A stretch of 64,000 bases of DNA, taken from NCBI RefSeq assembly GCF_963678975.1, contig NC_089285.1:7860694-7924693 (forward strand). The letters are read 5' to 3'. The position numbers were made by a program, and so were the translations under genes. Shown here in pieces: positions 1 through 13,100 of the stretch (position 1 is its first letter; the number at the start of each line of letters is the position of its first letter). Source of the DNA: Dysidea avara (lineage: Eukaryota > Porifera > Demospongiae > Dictyoceratida > Dysideidae). The notes below the pieces were generated by a model. That model ran no database searches and was not told the DNA's origin. It was given only the letters and a program-made list of their open reading frames with translations.

Positions 1-594
1 ACCATGATCCCTAGCTAAAAAATTCAAAAATTACATTTACTTGTACATATAAATAAGACAATCACATCTATGGTGACTTTAAGTTCTGCTCTACCAGGAA
101 ACTCATGGATAATGATATGAAGGAAGATAAGTTGAAGTGCAATACTGAGAAGGATAAGAACATGCGTTTGAATCACAGAACAGCAGGTACATATATATAA
201 CTTTATTGCTAATAAATGTTTAAGGTTGAGAAATTTTGTGCCGATAAAAGAGCAAAATTTTGGTCTATAATTTATCTTCTTTATAATTAGAATATGCCAA
301 AAATGTTTCTGGACAAGTTAGAGATGTACAAATGTTACCGGGACTGTGCCTGTGAGCACATGGAGTTTGCAAATGTATTTTGTGCCGACTTATTAAGCAT
401 TGAATTAGAATTAGTTGAACAATTCATGGTCCAAGGATGATTCTACAAAATGTTTCTAACTCCAAACTACATACTATTATATGGTGCACCAACATTCAGA
501 TTATGGAATGTAGATAACTTGCAATACTTTATTACACGTATATTAGTGAATTTTATGCTAATGTGGCATGTGTGATAAATTTATACAATTTTAG

Positions 595-3500
595 GTGTAC
601 TTGCAACAATGTGGCCGTGTGGAATCATAACATCACTTAATGAACTGTATTGTTCTGAGTCAATTGGGCTTGTATATGGATACTTGTATGACATGTACAA
701 TACATTCCCTGATGTCTGCTCCACTATAAGTAAGTTGTTATTATTATAATCAGGAGTGTATGTATTATACAACAAAAAGCACAAAACTCACACTTTGTTA
801 TGTGATTCTGTGTATGTGTTCCTGCTATAATGATTAATGTAAGCAAAATATAATTATGCAAGGGCTATCATGTCCATTGTACCATAGTAAGACTTTGACT
901 TCTTGCATCTTTGAGGCAATTGAAGGGGAGGTGATAGAATAATTTTACTGCATCCTTGTCAGTGGTTGATCTAGTTTTTCAGTGGGGGTTTCAGGTTGAG
1001 GAAGTTTTTAATAACTGTCAGGGGCAGATCCAGACTTTATGAAAGGGGAATTCCACTCTGGAATAGTAACTTTAGCCTAGTTTTAAGTCAAAGACCAAAG
1101 AAAAATGCAACTACCCGCTGTTGAATGTCGTAATGGTGATTTCAAAGGAAAAGTATGAAGTTTGGCCAGTAGAAAAAGTCCTAATATAATATATACACTA
1201 TGTATAACTCTTGGTGATGTTATCACCCACACGAATTGTAAATATATTAGGGGAACGTGTGCTATTTTCAGAGGGGGATTTAGCTGTAACTATTGCAACC
1301 CCCCTACACCCACCACTGCTTGCAATTGTACTCTAAAGTAATTTACTTTAAGGTGCTAGGTACTAGTGTATGACTTACTAGCTTAGAGAATGGTGGATGT
1401 GGTTTGTTGATTTGTGGTTAGCTACAAGCCTGTTAGTGCCAATCCAGTTTCCTCCAAGTTCCTTTGTCAAAGAGATTCCAGCTAGACATCAAAATCCACT
1501 CTGCATTATCTGCACCATTTAAGATGTAGGTCTGTAATGAAGCCTTTTACTATTACCACTCTTGACAATAATTGATGCATCATGAATTACAGATAATGGT
1601 TGTATGTGACTGTCTTGCAATAATACTAGTACACACCATTATGTCTCCATACAGTTGTGATCAATTGTCAGACATGCAAAACAAATTAATAAGGCTACAC
1701 ACTATAAACAAGCATAACCATGTAACCCAAATATATTCTATATTTAAATATAGAGTTTATATGTTATGATGATGGATGTCACTTGAGAAAGTATGCCAGA
1801 AACTCCCAACGTAATGAAGTGTCTTCAGCTGCTGCTGCACTGGCTAAGATAGAGATTGTAATAGATAAGCTACACATGAGAGGACATGTTGACAAGTGGT
1901 GTGCTGAAAATTGTGATCCGAACAATTTTGAAGAGCTTAATGATGTAAGTTATATGAATTGTATGACGTTATTAATATACAAATGCCAAATTTCCATCTG
2001 AGACTGTCTCTGTAATAACTGGTAGTATCATCTGTTTACAATTAACTGTTAAGAAATACCGGTTTTGAGTGTTGTAGTTCACCAATTCTTGTAGCTATGT
2101 GCACAAGATTTTCACATGTTTTGCTTTCATGCCAATTCCTTAAATGATCCACTGAAGAACAGGTAGCCAATAGATAGGTTTCCTGCCATTTTAGATGGGT
2201 TTTACCAAGGTTGATCCAGATTGACTGTATCAGGTGAGCAGTAGTGGGTGGAGAGGAGGGCAAAAGGTTATTATTATTAACACTTTACAGTGACCAGCAC
2301 TGAAGGTCTGACAGCAACTTGTGTTGCAGCCTTTGGATTACCTAACCTAAATACAATGATTTAGACTTCAATGACTTATAGTTAATAAGGTGTAACAGAA
2401 AAAGGGCCAAAGTAAGGAAAAGATTAATGAAATAATGAAACAGGAATGTGTCGTGTGTATTAGGCTAAGTCATGGGGACCACAATTAGCTAAAGATACAA
2501 AGAAAACTTATTTATCCAATACCATGGAGCTGTATCGCCATACACATAGCCACCTCCTGATTGGCCATAGCTTCATCAAGGCACTGGACTTAGAAAGGCT
2601 CACCACACTGTGCTTGGAAAACACAGTCAACAGAAGCAGACCACTTAAATCTGGCTGGTTATGAGAGTGAAATTTAATAACTAGTGTATTAATGTAGCTA
2701 TATACATTTGGGACTAAAATTCAAGCTTATTGTCATGGGCAATAAGACTACTTTTCCCACACCAGTGATTCCAGTCACATTATTATAGTGTACACTGTAT
2801 AAAGGTGTGCAATGAAGATTTGTGACCATAAAAGTGCCTTGGGTGCAAACTATCAGCCATTTTACTAAGGGCAAAACAAATGTAATGTCAACTGTAACTG
2901 ATGACTTTTAATGGTGGCATTTTTGGTGGTGTGTACCAGTTTTGGGGCGATCCCTACTTAAACAGTACTTATACTGTGCTGTTTTGATAAGAATACTTTT
3001 AAAATGTAATTGTGTGAAATTGAGATCACTAAAGAACAAGAGTCAATCAATAAAATCATTCTATCACTGCAGTAGACATGTCAAACCCACCCTGTATCTG
3101 ACCATAATTTTATGGAAACTATGCATATCCATTCAGTCTGAATAGAGATCTGTGTGTGACGATTTCAAGTGAAATTAGAGGAAAAAAACAATACCACTGC
3201 TGGAAAAAATAAAATTTGGCAAATTATTAGCATAGCATTCCCATGTTTCTCATTAATAATTATGAATTGCTATGCGTACCTAGCACAGTATCTTATATGC
3301 CATACCCAGGCACCTACCTGTATGGCTGTATTATTAGCTATCACAATTAGTTAAGTTAGACTACAGTACCTGTACTTTCACCCTGTTACTTAAATCGCTA
3401 TTTACTGGAATCAAATATGACTGTTCAATATGTGATAGAATACCCTTGAAACCACATCGATGGATACCTGGGGAAGCAAACGCCCAACTATCATTGTCTT

Positions 3501-4384
3501 GCTTAGTGGTGGTGGGGTTGTTGTGAAACTTTGGGTTCCGTGACCTCTCTCCATGAGACCTGGACAGTCCTCCTGCAGATTACTAGCCCCGCCCTAGGAG
3601 GATTTACCTGCACAAGGCATACGTGCTTGAGTGGTGCACAGGCATCCCAGTGTTGGTTCACTGGGCAGCAATTATATCTGTGTTTCACATGGCTGCCGGA
3701 GTTGCTTTGCTTTTATGTATATAGTTACATTGCATCTGGGTGAGCTGCTTCTTAGTTGACTAAAATTTTATATATATACACTTATACAGTACATATATCT
3801 CAGGACCAACCAATAGTATGCTGATAATTCCTGGCTATTTAGGTCAGTGTACTTGATGAGGGATAGAATATTTTAAAATTTCCACACATACATCTCTATT
3901 AAGATTCAATAAAATTGATAGCATTGGATAAGTAGAAAGCTTGAAAAGTATGCTGTGATTTTCAGAGTCCCATAATATCAACATAATACTGCTTCAAATG
4001 TCATTGTATAACCCCATCTCTAAAGTTCCCATCTGCTTTAGTTGCTCCACCACCCTAGACATAATGTTTATATGCTTTGATTGACCACCTGATTTGTACA
4101 ATTACAATTTACTGCAGGACATGCATTATTGAGAATTAAAATGATAAAATAAATATAGTTCTCTTTTATTTTTATAATGTTTATCTAGTACCATTATTAT
4201 GTCCTGCTGCTTATTTCCTTAGGTGGACACAGAAGTGTGTGAGCAGACGTTTTCATGGATGTCAGCTTTTGGAAAGATGACAAAGAGAATGAACCAACAT
4301 GTATACACATTCTTCCTAACTTACATTTGCCATTTACACAACGCCAAAGAGTTGATCAAGTTAAAATCATCTAGCTATATGTAG
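595..4384 (+). CDS. 3' exons of a KDZ-like transposase gene (partial)
   Basis: Three exons splice in frame: 595-729, 1754-1944 and 4223-4384 (stop TAG). The junctions are phase 1 (A|AG) and phase 0, each with AG acceptors and GTAAG donors. The joined protein carries motifs I associate with the C-terminal catalytic part of KDZ (Kyakuja-Dileera-Zisupton) type transposases: a WPCGII segment, CYDDGCHLRKYA, a conserved-looking DKLHMRGHVDKWC..NCDP block, and VDTEVCEQTFSW ahead of the C-terminus. The acidic residues in the DDGCH and CEQ motifs would be the catalytic candidates by family analogy. The 5' exons lie upstream of the window or are not resolved; an open stretch around 299-420 may be another exon. 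The 2.3-kb last intron holds a SINE tail and a GC-rich patch. No stop or frameshift is seen in the three exons. Family assignment is from motif memory only. Confidence 0.55.
2263..2350 (-). mobile_element. SINE 3'-end fragment
   Basis: On the minus strand this stretch reads a CAGACCTTCAGTGCTGGTCA-like 3' segment followed by a TAA-rich simple tail. The same 3' segment occurs in the SINE-like copies near 19.9 and 21.05 kb. Only the 3' end is present here; the promoter part is missing. Confidence 0.45.
3490..3720. other. GC-rich patch in intron, unassigned
   Basis: This stretch is clearly richer in G and C than its flanks and is open in both directions for about 60 codons. It lies in the last intron of the KDZ-like gene. 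It could be an old repeat copy or SINE body; I see no promoter boxes or terminal repeats. Confidence 0.25.
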
Positions 4385-4639
4385 AAAATTACTACTATAC
4401 ATTTCATTGTACATGAATGATTTATAGTCAGTTGTATTCTCTCCACAATCAATTTGTTTTAAATTACAATTATAACTTAAGTGACTGAATACATGGCTAT
4501 ATTACACTTTCTGGTTATCTGACATGTGGCATATAGATTTAGAATCACATATATACAATTATATAAATAATCTATACACAACGTAAATGCAAGAAATCAA
4601 CTAAAACAATATAAACTTCATACGCATGACATACACTTT

Positions 4640-6250
4640 ATTTGGACCTCAGGATCTTTAAATATAAGGACAGCAACCTTTTGGCATTTGGATAATTTAG
4701 GGATAATACGTACCTCAGTCCTATGGTTGAACCTTTGAACCACTGTACCCTGGGATTTGATGACAGCAACCTCTGGATGATGCAGGGATAATACCTCAAT
4801 CCTGTAGTTGAACCTTTGGACCTCTGGACTTTGGGATTAGATGACAGCAACCTCTGGACCTTGGGATAACGTAGGGATAATACCTCAGTCCTATAGTTAA
4901 ACTTTTGGAACTCTGGACTTTGGGATTAGATGACAGCAACCTCTGGACCTTGGGATAATGCAGGGATAATACCTCAGTCCTATAGTGAACCTTTGGACCT
5001 CTGAACCTTGGGATTAGATGACAGCAACCTCTGGACTTTGGGATAACGTAGGGATAATACTTCAGTCCTATAGTGAACCTTTGGACTTCTGGACCTTGGG
5101 ATTAGATGACAGCAACCTCTGGACCTTGGGATAAGCAGGGATAATACCTCAGTCCTGTAGTTGAACCTTTGGACCTCTGGATTAGATGACAACAACCTCT
5201 GGACCTTGGAATTAGATGACAGCAACCTCTGGACCTTGGGATAACGTAGGGATAATACCTCGGTCCTGTAGTTGAACCTTTGGACCTCTGGACCTTGGGA
5301 TTAGATGACAGCAACCTCTGGACCTTGGGATAATGCAGGGATAATACCTCAGACCTATAGTGAACCTTTGGACCTCTGGACCTTGGGATTAGATGACAGC
5401 AACCTCTGGACTTTGGGATAACGTAGGGATAATACCTCAGTCCTGTAGTTGAACCTTTGGACTTCTGGACCTTGGGATTAGATGACAGCAACCTCTGGAC
5501 CTTGGGATAAGCAGGGATAATACCTCAGTCCTGTAGTTGAACCTTTGGACCTCTGGATTAGATGACAACAACCTCTGGACCTTGGAATTAGATGACAGCA
5601 ACCTCTGGACCTTGGGATAACGTAGGGATAATACCTCGGTCCTGTAGTTGAACCTTTGGACCTCTGGACCTTGGGATAACGTAGGGATAATACCCCGGTC
5701 CTGTAGTTGAACCTTTGGACCTCTGGACCTTGGGATAATGCAGGGATAATACCTCAGTCCTATAGTGAACCTTTGAACCTCTGGACCTTGGGATTAGATG
5801 ACAGCAACCTCTGGACCTTGGGATAACGTAGGGATAATACCCCGGTCCTGTAGTTGAACCTTTGGACCTCTGGACCTTGGGATAATGCAGGGATAATACC
5901 TCAGTCCTATAGTGAACCTTTGAACCTCTGGACCTTGGGATTAGATGACAGCAACCTCTGGACCTTGGGATAATGCAGGGATAATACCTCAGTCCTATAG
6001 TGAACCTTTGGGCCTCTATTAGATGACAGCAACCTCTGGACCTTGGGATAATGCAGGGATAATACCTCAGTCCTGTAGTTGAACCTTTGGACTTCTGGAC
6101 CTTGGGATTAGATGACAGCAACCTCTGGACCTTGGGATAATGCAAGGATAATACCTCAGTCCTGTGATGGAACCTTTGGACCTCTGGACATTGGGATTTG
6201 AAGACAGCAACCTCTGGACCTCCTTTAGTTGAACCTTTGGACTGTAGGAC
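4640..6250. repeat. ~87-bp minisatellite with variant units
   Basis: A tandem array of units made of two recurrent modules: one around GGGATAATACCTCAGTCCT followed by TAGTGAACCTTTGG, and one around ACCTCTGGACCTTGGGATTA followed by GATGACAGCA. Successive AGGGATAATAC words are 87-88 bp apart, with some longer or shorter intervals where a ~30-bp module is gained or lost. The minus strand stays open for long stretches because units mostly lack stops in one frame. I treat this as non-coding satellite. Confidence 0.9.
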
Positions 6251-6843
6251 AACTTTTGACAACATAGGGATATTGTTTGGCAAACCTGGACATACCTGCA
6301 CTAGCCTCAAGTCGCCATGCCAGCTGCCAGTGGGTTCATTGATATCAATGTGAAAGAAATTTGCCATGCCAGCTGCACAAGACAAGGGATGGTATGTCTG
6401 TTTGTATTGTTTATGTATTTTATAAATGTATTGTAAAAAGCATGGTATGTGTTTTAATGGTTTCTTGTATATTAATTTGCCTTCAGCTGGCTTTCTAGAC
6501 TCTGGCTGGCTTGGCTTTCTTGGTTTGCCTTTCTTGGTTTGCCTGGCTTGCATACTCTTAAGGGTGCTCTGTACTATTTCGGTATGGCTTCCCACAAAAA
6601 TATTCTTCCTTTTATAACTCACAAATGGGCTAACCATTTCTACAAAACCTACTTTACTCAAGATAAAGAATCAACAGCGCACAGTTAAGTTCAAACCCCG
6701 TGTTTTAACTCATACCCAAACATGAGTTATACATTTTCCAGAACTAGTCTTACATTTCATGGCTTAGAGCCTTAAATTTTTTACAATACATTATTGAAAA
6801 CTATACAATCAAATGTGTGGTTCTACTTTTGTCCTCTAACTTC
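6250..6843. other. Unassigned flank of minisatellite
   Basis: No gene is supported here. The minus strand is open from the array up to about 6661 and encodes a short lysine/proline-rich stretch near 6480-6560, but no acceptor, start context or family resemblance supports an exon. Confidence 0.3.
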
Positions 6844-6926
6844 TCAAACATTAGATACTCTTCTTCCGACTTGAGCTTTCACTAATCGGTCTTCTTCATC
6901 GCTACGCCATTCCTCACCAGAAGGTC
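6844..6926 (-). CDS. Candidate isolated terminal exon
   Basis: An AG acceptor after a T-rich tract is followed by an open segment of 27 codons ending in TGA, encoding a charged peptide (GEEWRSDEEDRLVKAQ and a short basic tail). No partner exon was found. It could be a fragment of a gene lying to the right, or chance. Confidence 0.22.
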
Positions 6927-7479
6927 CTATCAAAAAACGACAAGCACTCTTTTACAGCAAAAATACTATGGTTACCCGTCTAAAATTTTAAAGCCTATCT
7001 ATCCAATACCCAGTGGCCACGATTATGCATAAAGTATATGGTCCAGCCACTCAGAAGTGCTGAGCGCATACTCAAATTAACTTGACCATTTGCTAATTCC
7101 CTAAAGTGATAATTGGCTTGTTGTGGGTGAACTGATCAACTGACATTTGGATCAGCATTGAACTGTTAGACTAGCTGATACCTTATTGTTAAGTGGTCAT
7201 GCAAAAATCACACGACTTCTCAAATGAACTCAATCTACTACACATGTATGCCCCCCAGTATCTGAACTGTGTGTATAGTTTGCATGTACAAAATTACATT
7301 GCCAACTGCATAACCCCAAAATCAAAGCACGCTCTATATTACATGGCATTGCACCAGAGGAGGTTGGACACGCGCACGTGAGCGCATTCAATTGTACAGC
7401 AAACAGAATAAACCGTTTTGTGAAGCTTCTATTAGAACCAATCAATGCAGTAACTTACTATTAATGCATCTAGCCGCTA

Positions 7480-7960
7480 TACCCCATTCAACCCCACCAC
7501 TTTGAATACGGAAATCACGATTGTATAATAAGGCACAGCGAAACTCAGTATCTATGACGGCCCTGTCTTCCTACGTATAGCTTACCGTCGTGGTTTAGTT
7601 ACGTGGTAGATACAGCGTTCGCATCAGCAGTCGTATCATCAGTCGTCTTGTAACGTAGTGGGACCATTATCGGAGACGGAATCTTGTCCTACGCAGTATT
7701 AACAGCAAACTATAAACACCTAGCATCTCCGTCATTAGCAGTGTCAAACCTTTCAGCATCCGTATCGGAAAACAATGCGCACCCTCCCATGTGATAGATT
7801 CCGTTTACCAGTTTATTGTTTTCCGTATACCAAGTGATTATACCCCGCATACTAATTAAAACTTCTCCGCATATTTAAATAACATTCCGTATATTAAAAC
7901 AAACTATTCCGCATATTATTAGAAGACAAAATGGACGGAAATATGTACAGGGGATGCATA
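7480..7960. other. CpG-containing stretch with a short tandem CCGYATA motif
   Basis: CpG is locally more frequent than in the surroundings. Between 7821 and 7915 the motif TCCG(T/C)ATA(T/C) recurs five times at 20-23 bp spacing. At about 7940-7990 the phrase CGGAAATAT...GATGCATAAAAGT is duplicated. It lies just past the last exon of the minus-strand gene ending at 7992. It may be a small repeat or a regulatory region; nothing decides between them. Confidence 0.35.
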
Positions 7961-7991
7961 AAAGTCGGAAATATATAGGGATGCATAAAAG

Positions 7992-10900
7992 TCAATCAGA
8001 GTCTTCATCCAATATTGCAGCTACTGGGTCAGTTATTGGAGCTGGATCATATCGTTGCTCCTATAGCAGCATAACAAAATTAATCCACATCACTTCTCAC
8101 ATTCTGGTCACTTACCAAACTCCCCAAAGTTCTATCCTCGTTTGGTCGTTGACAGACTGCATAAACTTGCTGCTCCTATAATAGTAGAACAAAATAAGTG
8201 TGCATTGCTCCAAAAATAGGTTCTGGTCACATACCAAATTTGCCGACATTGAAGCATAACGATTCTACAGGGGAAAAATAACTTTCAACAATGTACCATC
8301 TCTATTGGTATGACATGCACAGCAACAATAGCATTTGATGTACTGTAGGGCAAACTTGCCTCATAACCAGATCACAACAGTCCAATCTGAAGACTCACGA
8401 CACCAATACTATGATGCCACACAGTGGTGCATGAGGTATCTATTGAGTTACAAAGTAAAAAAAAAATGTCTATAAAATGAACATGGCAGCATGGTGACTA
8501 TTGCACTTATGGTCAGTTTTTTTTTATTTCAGAGTGCATATATTTGAGAACCTGGGACTAAAATCAAATAAAAGGGTAAAATATTGTGCACAAATTTAGC
8601 AAAGCTTAATATCAATACTGCGTGAGAACCCAAGAGAATTAGCACTTTGGAATAGCAAGTGGTGGTACGTACAAAAGCATTAGTTCAGGCCAACATACAT
8701 GCTATTCCGTCACTATATGTTTATTTTACCTCAGAACTCGATGCAACTCCAGCAGAATAGCCCTGTGGAATGCATTTTCAGTGACAAATTGATACTGACA
8801 CTTGGCTAACTTGTTGCAGTAGTAATGATTGATCATAATTCTACAAAAATGCGTTACATTAAAATGCCATCAGTAGTGACTAAATATACTCACATCAGCA
8901 AAAGATGTCTCAGGATAATGTGGTGGATAGTGCTAAAGTATCAAGTACCATATACAAGAATCTGCAGTATCTCTCAATAACATTTACCTGATAATGTCCC
9001 TGTGAAGGTGGTCTGTAGTGCTAAGAAAATTACAGAAGTAAGAACACATAAAATACAAGATTGAATCTAACCTCATGATCATATGTATTTTGCGAATATA
9101 CATTGTAAGGGGAATAACCCTGGAAAAATAAGAAAATACAAACAATAAACACAATGTATATGAACATACTCATGTTGAATGTTGCAGCTAAACCCAGACT
9201 TGTTCCCACCACAGTTCATAGAATAAAACCAGGAACCCATAAGCACCATAAGGTGCAAGCACTTATGGGCTCCTGATAAAAACAAAAACCTATAAAATCA
9301 TGCTAGAAAATAACTTGGCCATTTTCCGCCATTGAAAATATACCTCACAAATGTCCGTCTAGCAACGGTTGTTAAAGTGTTTTTGCAGTACACACCACAA
9401 TAATTCTGGCATGCAATCCCCCTATACACAAGTCAAAATCAAAACAACATTTAATTCACAAAAGTCTTAGTTCAAACAAAGGTCCAATGGATGTGTTATA
9501 GACTACTACACATACATTCCGTAGTGTGGTGTAGTAAAACTGTTGATGAGCACTTGATGAAGGTCTGTAGGACCTACTATTAGTTGGCAGTGGTGATGCA
9601 CCAATATGAAATTTTGCCGATTATCCGATAAGCTGATACTGAATATTACTACAATGGCCAATACCGAACTGATATTTACAGTTAGCAAAATTACACTATT
9701 TTGTTTGCTTTATAATTTTGTGGTACCGCAAAGCTTAAAGCCGCAAAGGCCGATCGGCATGCATGATTGTAAACAAGGTGCTATATCTTTTGAAGTATTC
9801 ATTGTACTGCTACGGAATCAACGTCACTACGTTGGGGATGTAATAAGGATAATGATACTAGGGATTTACCTTAGGATAAGGACTAGAACTTATCATGAAA
9901 ATAAATATTTAAGTCTATAGGCATGCAAATTTTTACATATCTTTAGAAAATGGTCCATAACTCACTGCCAGTTGATCCATTTAAATGCCAAGCAATTTGC
10001 CATTCAATGGTGATCGAGTAAGTGTGATATACAGTTCACGTGATTTATGCCTAAAAACATGGCAGACGAAGCATGGAATGTGATAATACAATAAACACAG
10101 TCGCCGTAACGTTCTTCATTGCTTTATACAGGTAAGATTTTGTTGCTATAGTGGTTATTTAGCTTTCCCCAAGTATCCCAATGAATAAGCTTTGTTTTGA
10201 TGTCTAGGCTGGTTTTTAAGAAGTAGCACAACATCAACTTGTGTAGTGCTACAATTCCAAATAACACTCACTAAAGCCGATTGAAGCTCTGGTAATCCAC
10301 ACTTTGTGCACTATACACAAATATTATGGGCGTTCTGATAACCCGGAGTGCACTCTACCAAAGGGGAAATCTCCTGGCAGGCATTATTAGCAATATTCTA
10401 AAGATTAAACTACTATTTTTATCCTTTAAAGCATTTATACACTACTCACCTTACAACAACCTCGCTACACAGGCCAGAATGCAATCGCAAAAGTTTGAAA
10501 ACTCGGAACTATCCACTGTACAACATTCTAACTAAGCTAAAACTTTTTCTTGTATACTTCCACAACAAAATCAGCTCAAAAATATCCTGTACTTGCTTAT
10601 AACAACTGTTACACACGAGTAGCTGCCTGAATTTATTAGAATCGCCAGCTTCACTCCTGAGAAGCCTGCCCTATAGACTAATCAGCTATTGTCTAACAAT
10701 TAGTTATCTATGTATTGAGATAAAACAGACTGCTAAATTCCAGATCATTGGATACAACACGACTTCAATAAATTCAGGCAGCTACATACTCGTGTGTAAC
10801 AGTTGTTATAAGCAAATATTTTTGAGCTGATTTTGTTGTGGAAGTATACAAGAAAAAGTTTTAGCTTAGTTAGACCGTTGTACAGTGGATAGTTACGAGT

Positions 10901-13100
10901 TTTCAAACTTTTGCGATCGTATTCTGGCCTCTGTAGCGAGGTTGTTGTAAGGCGAGTAGCGTAAATGCTTTTAAGGATAAAAATAGTAGTACAATCTTTA
11001 GAATATTGCTAATGATGCCTGCCAGGAGATTTGCCCTTTGGTCCAGTCCGGATTTTCAGAACAGCCTAATATTAACTACGAAGTAACTTAGCAAACAAGT
11101 CTGGTTTTTACTGACATACAGTACCTCATCTTGGGGTAGATACTGCGACGAAAACTGTCTGAGACTCTGAAAAAGGCATAATTATAATGTATAGCATTAG
11201 TAATTTAATTGTATACCTCAGAATCATTGGCATTGCCTGGCTGTGTACTGTCAGTAGCACCACTTGTTAGATTTTGGCTCTGTGATGTCAACAATTACAA
11301 CTAAATATGAAATCCGAGACATATAAGTGATACATACGGGTATTTCAAAGGTAACATTTTCCAAATGAGGCTCAGTGTGCACTTGCGAAGATAACACATG
11401 GTCTTCATTTCCAGCAGTTGGTGACTACAAAATTAATCATTTATTAGTAGACGGCTGTGGGTCAACAAACATTTGTTCTTGGCTCTCTCCTAACTGCCCA
11501 AGCTGGAGCATCCTTAGGGGCTGCACACTCCAATGGGGTGGAGCTAATCCTTGGTTTTTTCAAGACACTCTTATTCTCCCATCGGCTATCTAGGTCTTGA
11601 ATAAATTCTTCAAGTTCTGTCAACAAAATCAGGAGATTTTATATTAATTATAATACATATGGTATAAGCTGTGCAAATTCAATTGCTTGCTTCTCATCCA
11701 CAAATTTGGGATATACACACACTTCATTACTACAATTACATTACGTGGCAAAATACAGCCCTATTATTTTCAATCGACGTATCACTGATGTATATACATG
11801 CAGGGGTGATCACACAGTAACGTGAAACATTTAGTGTGCTGTAAAATGACAGTCTGTCTTTTCAATGCCTAATACACTTGGACATGATTAAAACTTTATC
11901 AAAGATGATAGCACGATAGGTGAAGTAGGTAGGGATGAGAAACATATAATCAACACTCCAATACACATACCAGTAGAACGCCATGATGGTGAATGTGTTC
12001 TGAATGATCCTTCACCGTCGTCGCTCTCTTCTGTCAAATAGGCTGGCTTAATCTCTCCCCATTTCTTCTTCTCCCTCTTTGTCTTGCAAAGTTTTTTGCG
12101 ACGATCATACAGCTACAGTATTTCAAAAATTAACATAGAGAAACACGTACAATGTACACAAATTTACTTGTCTCTGCCTACTCCGCAGCTTCGTATTTCT
12201 ATCATTGGCTTCTTTAATAGCCACTCTCTCTGGTTTAGAGTCTACCACTATTCGTCTTCTGGACTCGTAATAACGATGAACTGCTCCTAAAAGTGTGCAC
12301 AATAGTAGCAATGTAAGATGTGTAATGAGGTCACCTGGACTGGCTGGAATTCCCAGAACTATGTACTTAGTAATTAAGAAACAATAAACAATAGCTTAAT
12401 ACTAACAAGTTTTAATGAGTTTTGTAAGGTCATGCACGACTATAAAAGCTGTACACAGCTTGTAATTAGAGGGGAGTTCAATGATTGAGTCATATGAGTT
12501 GGAGTGTTGCGACCAGTAGGCTTACAGATGTGTTATTCTAGCTGTAAAAGTGCTTAGCTTATAGGTACTAAATGATTACATTAACAAAGCCAGAATATAG
12601 GGTAAAATATATACCCAAATGTTTTTAAATGGTACATTATATATTAGCAGGTGTAGGCAAATGTACATTACATTACATGTACCTTTCAATAACAAAAATT
12701 GTTTGCCTTACTTTTAACTTCCTTCAAGGGATACTTCTCAACGAGCTGACCAATCAAATAGTCCGCTACTATCTGATTGTGAGGATCACTGTACCTAAAT
12801 ATTTGAAAGCATGAGTAAGAGCAATATACATGATTTGTGACTGGGCCTGCAAAAGTAAGGAATGTGCATGGGACATAAAATTTGCCCATATTTTGCTGCA
12901 TTGTGTTGTATAGCTATGAATTTTGAGCATATGCATATTCACTATTATGTCTGCAAATTCAATTTCAGTACTGCATGTGTTATGTGACAGGCAGTATTTG
13001 TGCCTGCATGAAATTTTCGCAGGTCCAGTCTAATAGTAATATACTTTTCATCAGCATCAAAATCTGTATCAAACTCTTCATACAGTGACTTCACAGCTGT
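7992..13100 (-). CDS. Multi-exon gene of unknown function, middle and 3' part
   Basis: Exons on the minus strand, from 5' to 3': about 13000-13100; 12712-12794 (possibly extending upstream); 12168-12286; 11971-12112; 11471-11616; 11338-11424; 11217-11279; 11125-11166; 9072-9119; 8988-9020; 8894-8932; 8811-8840; 8730-8762; 8235-8264; 8116-8175; 7992-8060 (TGA). All but the first two junctions keep frame with GT-AG sites. The encoded protein has SLYEEFDTDFDADEKY, a YSDPHNQIVADYLIGQLVEK helix, a highly basic stretch (RYYESRRR, DRRKKLCKTKREKKKWGE), an acidic patch before PSWRSTELEEFIQDLDSRW, then a Ser/Thr-rich part and a Tyr/Pro/Gln-rich tail made of 30-69-nt exons, all phase 0. I do not recognise a named family; similar basic plus acidic plus WRS..L arrangements recur in sponge and cnidarian predicted proteins. 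A 740-bp foldback element sits in the 9120-11124 intron. Probably continuous with the exons at 16.4-17.9 kb. Confidence 0.55.
9229..9280. repeat. Short palindromic element
   Basis: About 46 bp bounded by CAGGAACCCATAAG and its near inverse CTTATGGGCTCCTG, with ATAAAA-like flanks on both sides. The ends resemble those of the 232-bp hAT-like element at 33963-34193, so this may be a very short derivative. Confidence 0.3.
9588..9770. mobile_element. hAT-type non-autonomous fragment
   Basis: The left side reads CAGTGGTGATGCACCAATA followed by TTTTGCCGATTATCCGATAA, and the right side has GGCCGATCGGCATGCAT. This cis-layout of GCACC and CCGAT words resembles hAT terminal regions, including the hAT element at 59.7 kb in this window. 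Copy is diverged and its ends are approximate. Confidence 0.35.
10327..11066. mobile_element. Foldback element FB1 with ~310-bp inverted arms
   Basis: The left arm (about 10327-10637) and right arm (about 10768-11066) are long imperfect inverted copies, for example AATTTATT/AATAAATT at the inner edge and CAAATCTCCTGGCAGGC matching GCCTGCCAGGAGATTTG near the outer edge. A ~130-bp loop separates them. No coding content is evident. The same family occurs at 13.7-14.5 kb and as a lone arm at 33.7-34.25 kb. It lies in an intron of the minus-strand gene. Confidence 0.8.

Noticed and set aside
5588..6661. 357-codon minus-strand ORF across the minisatellite
   Set aside because: Most of it is satellite read in one frame; no family resemblance, and unit variants break other frames freely.
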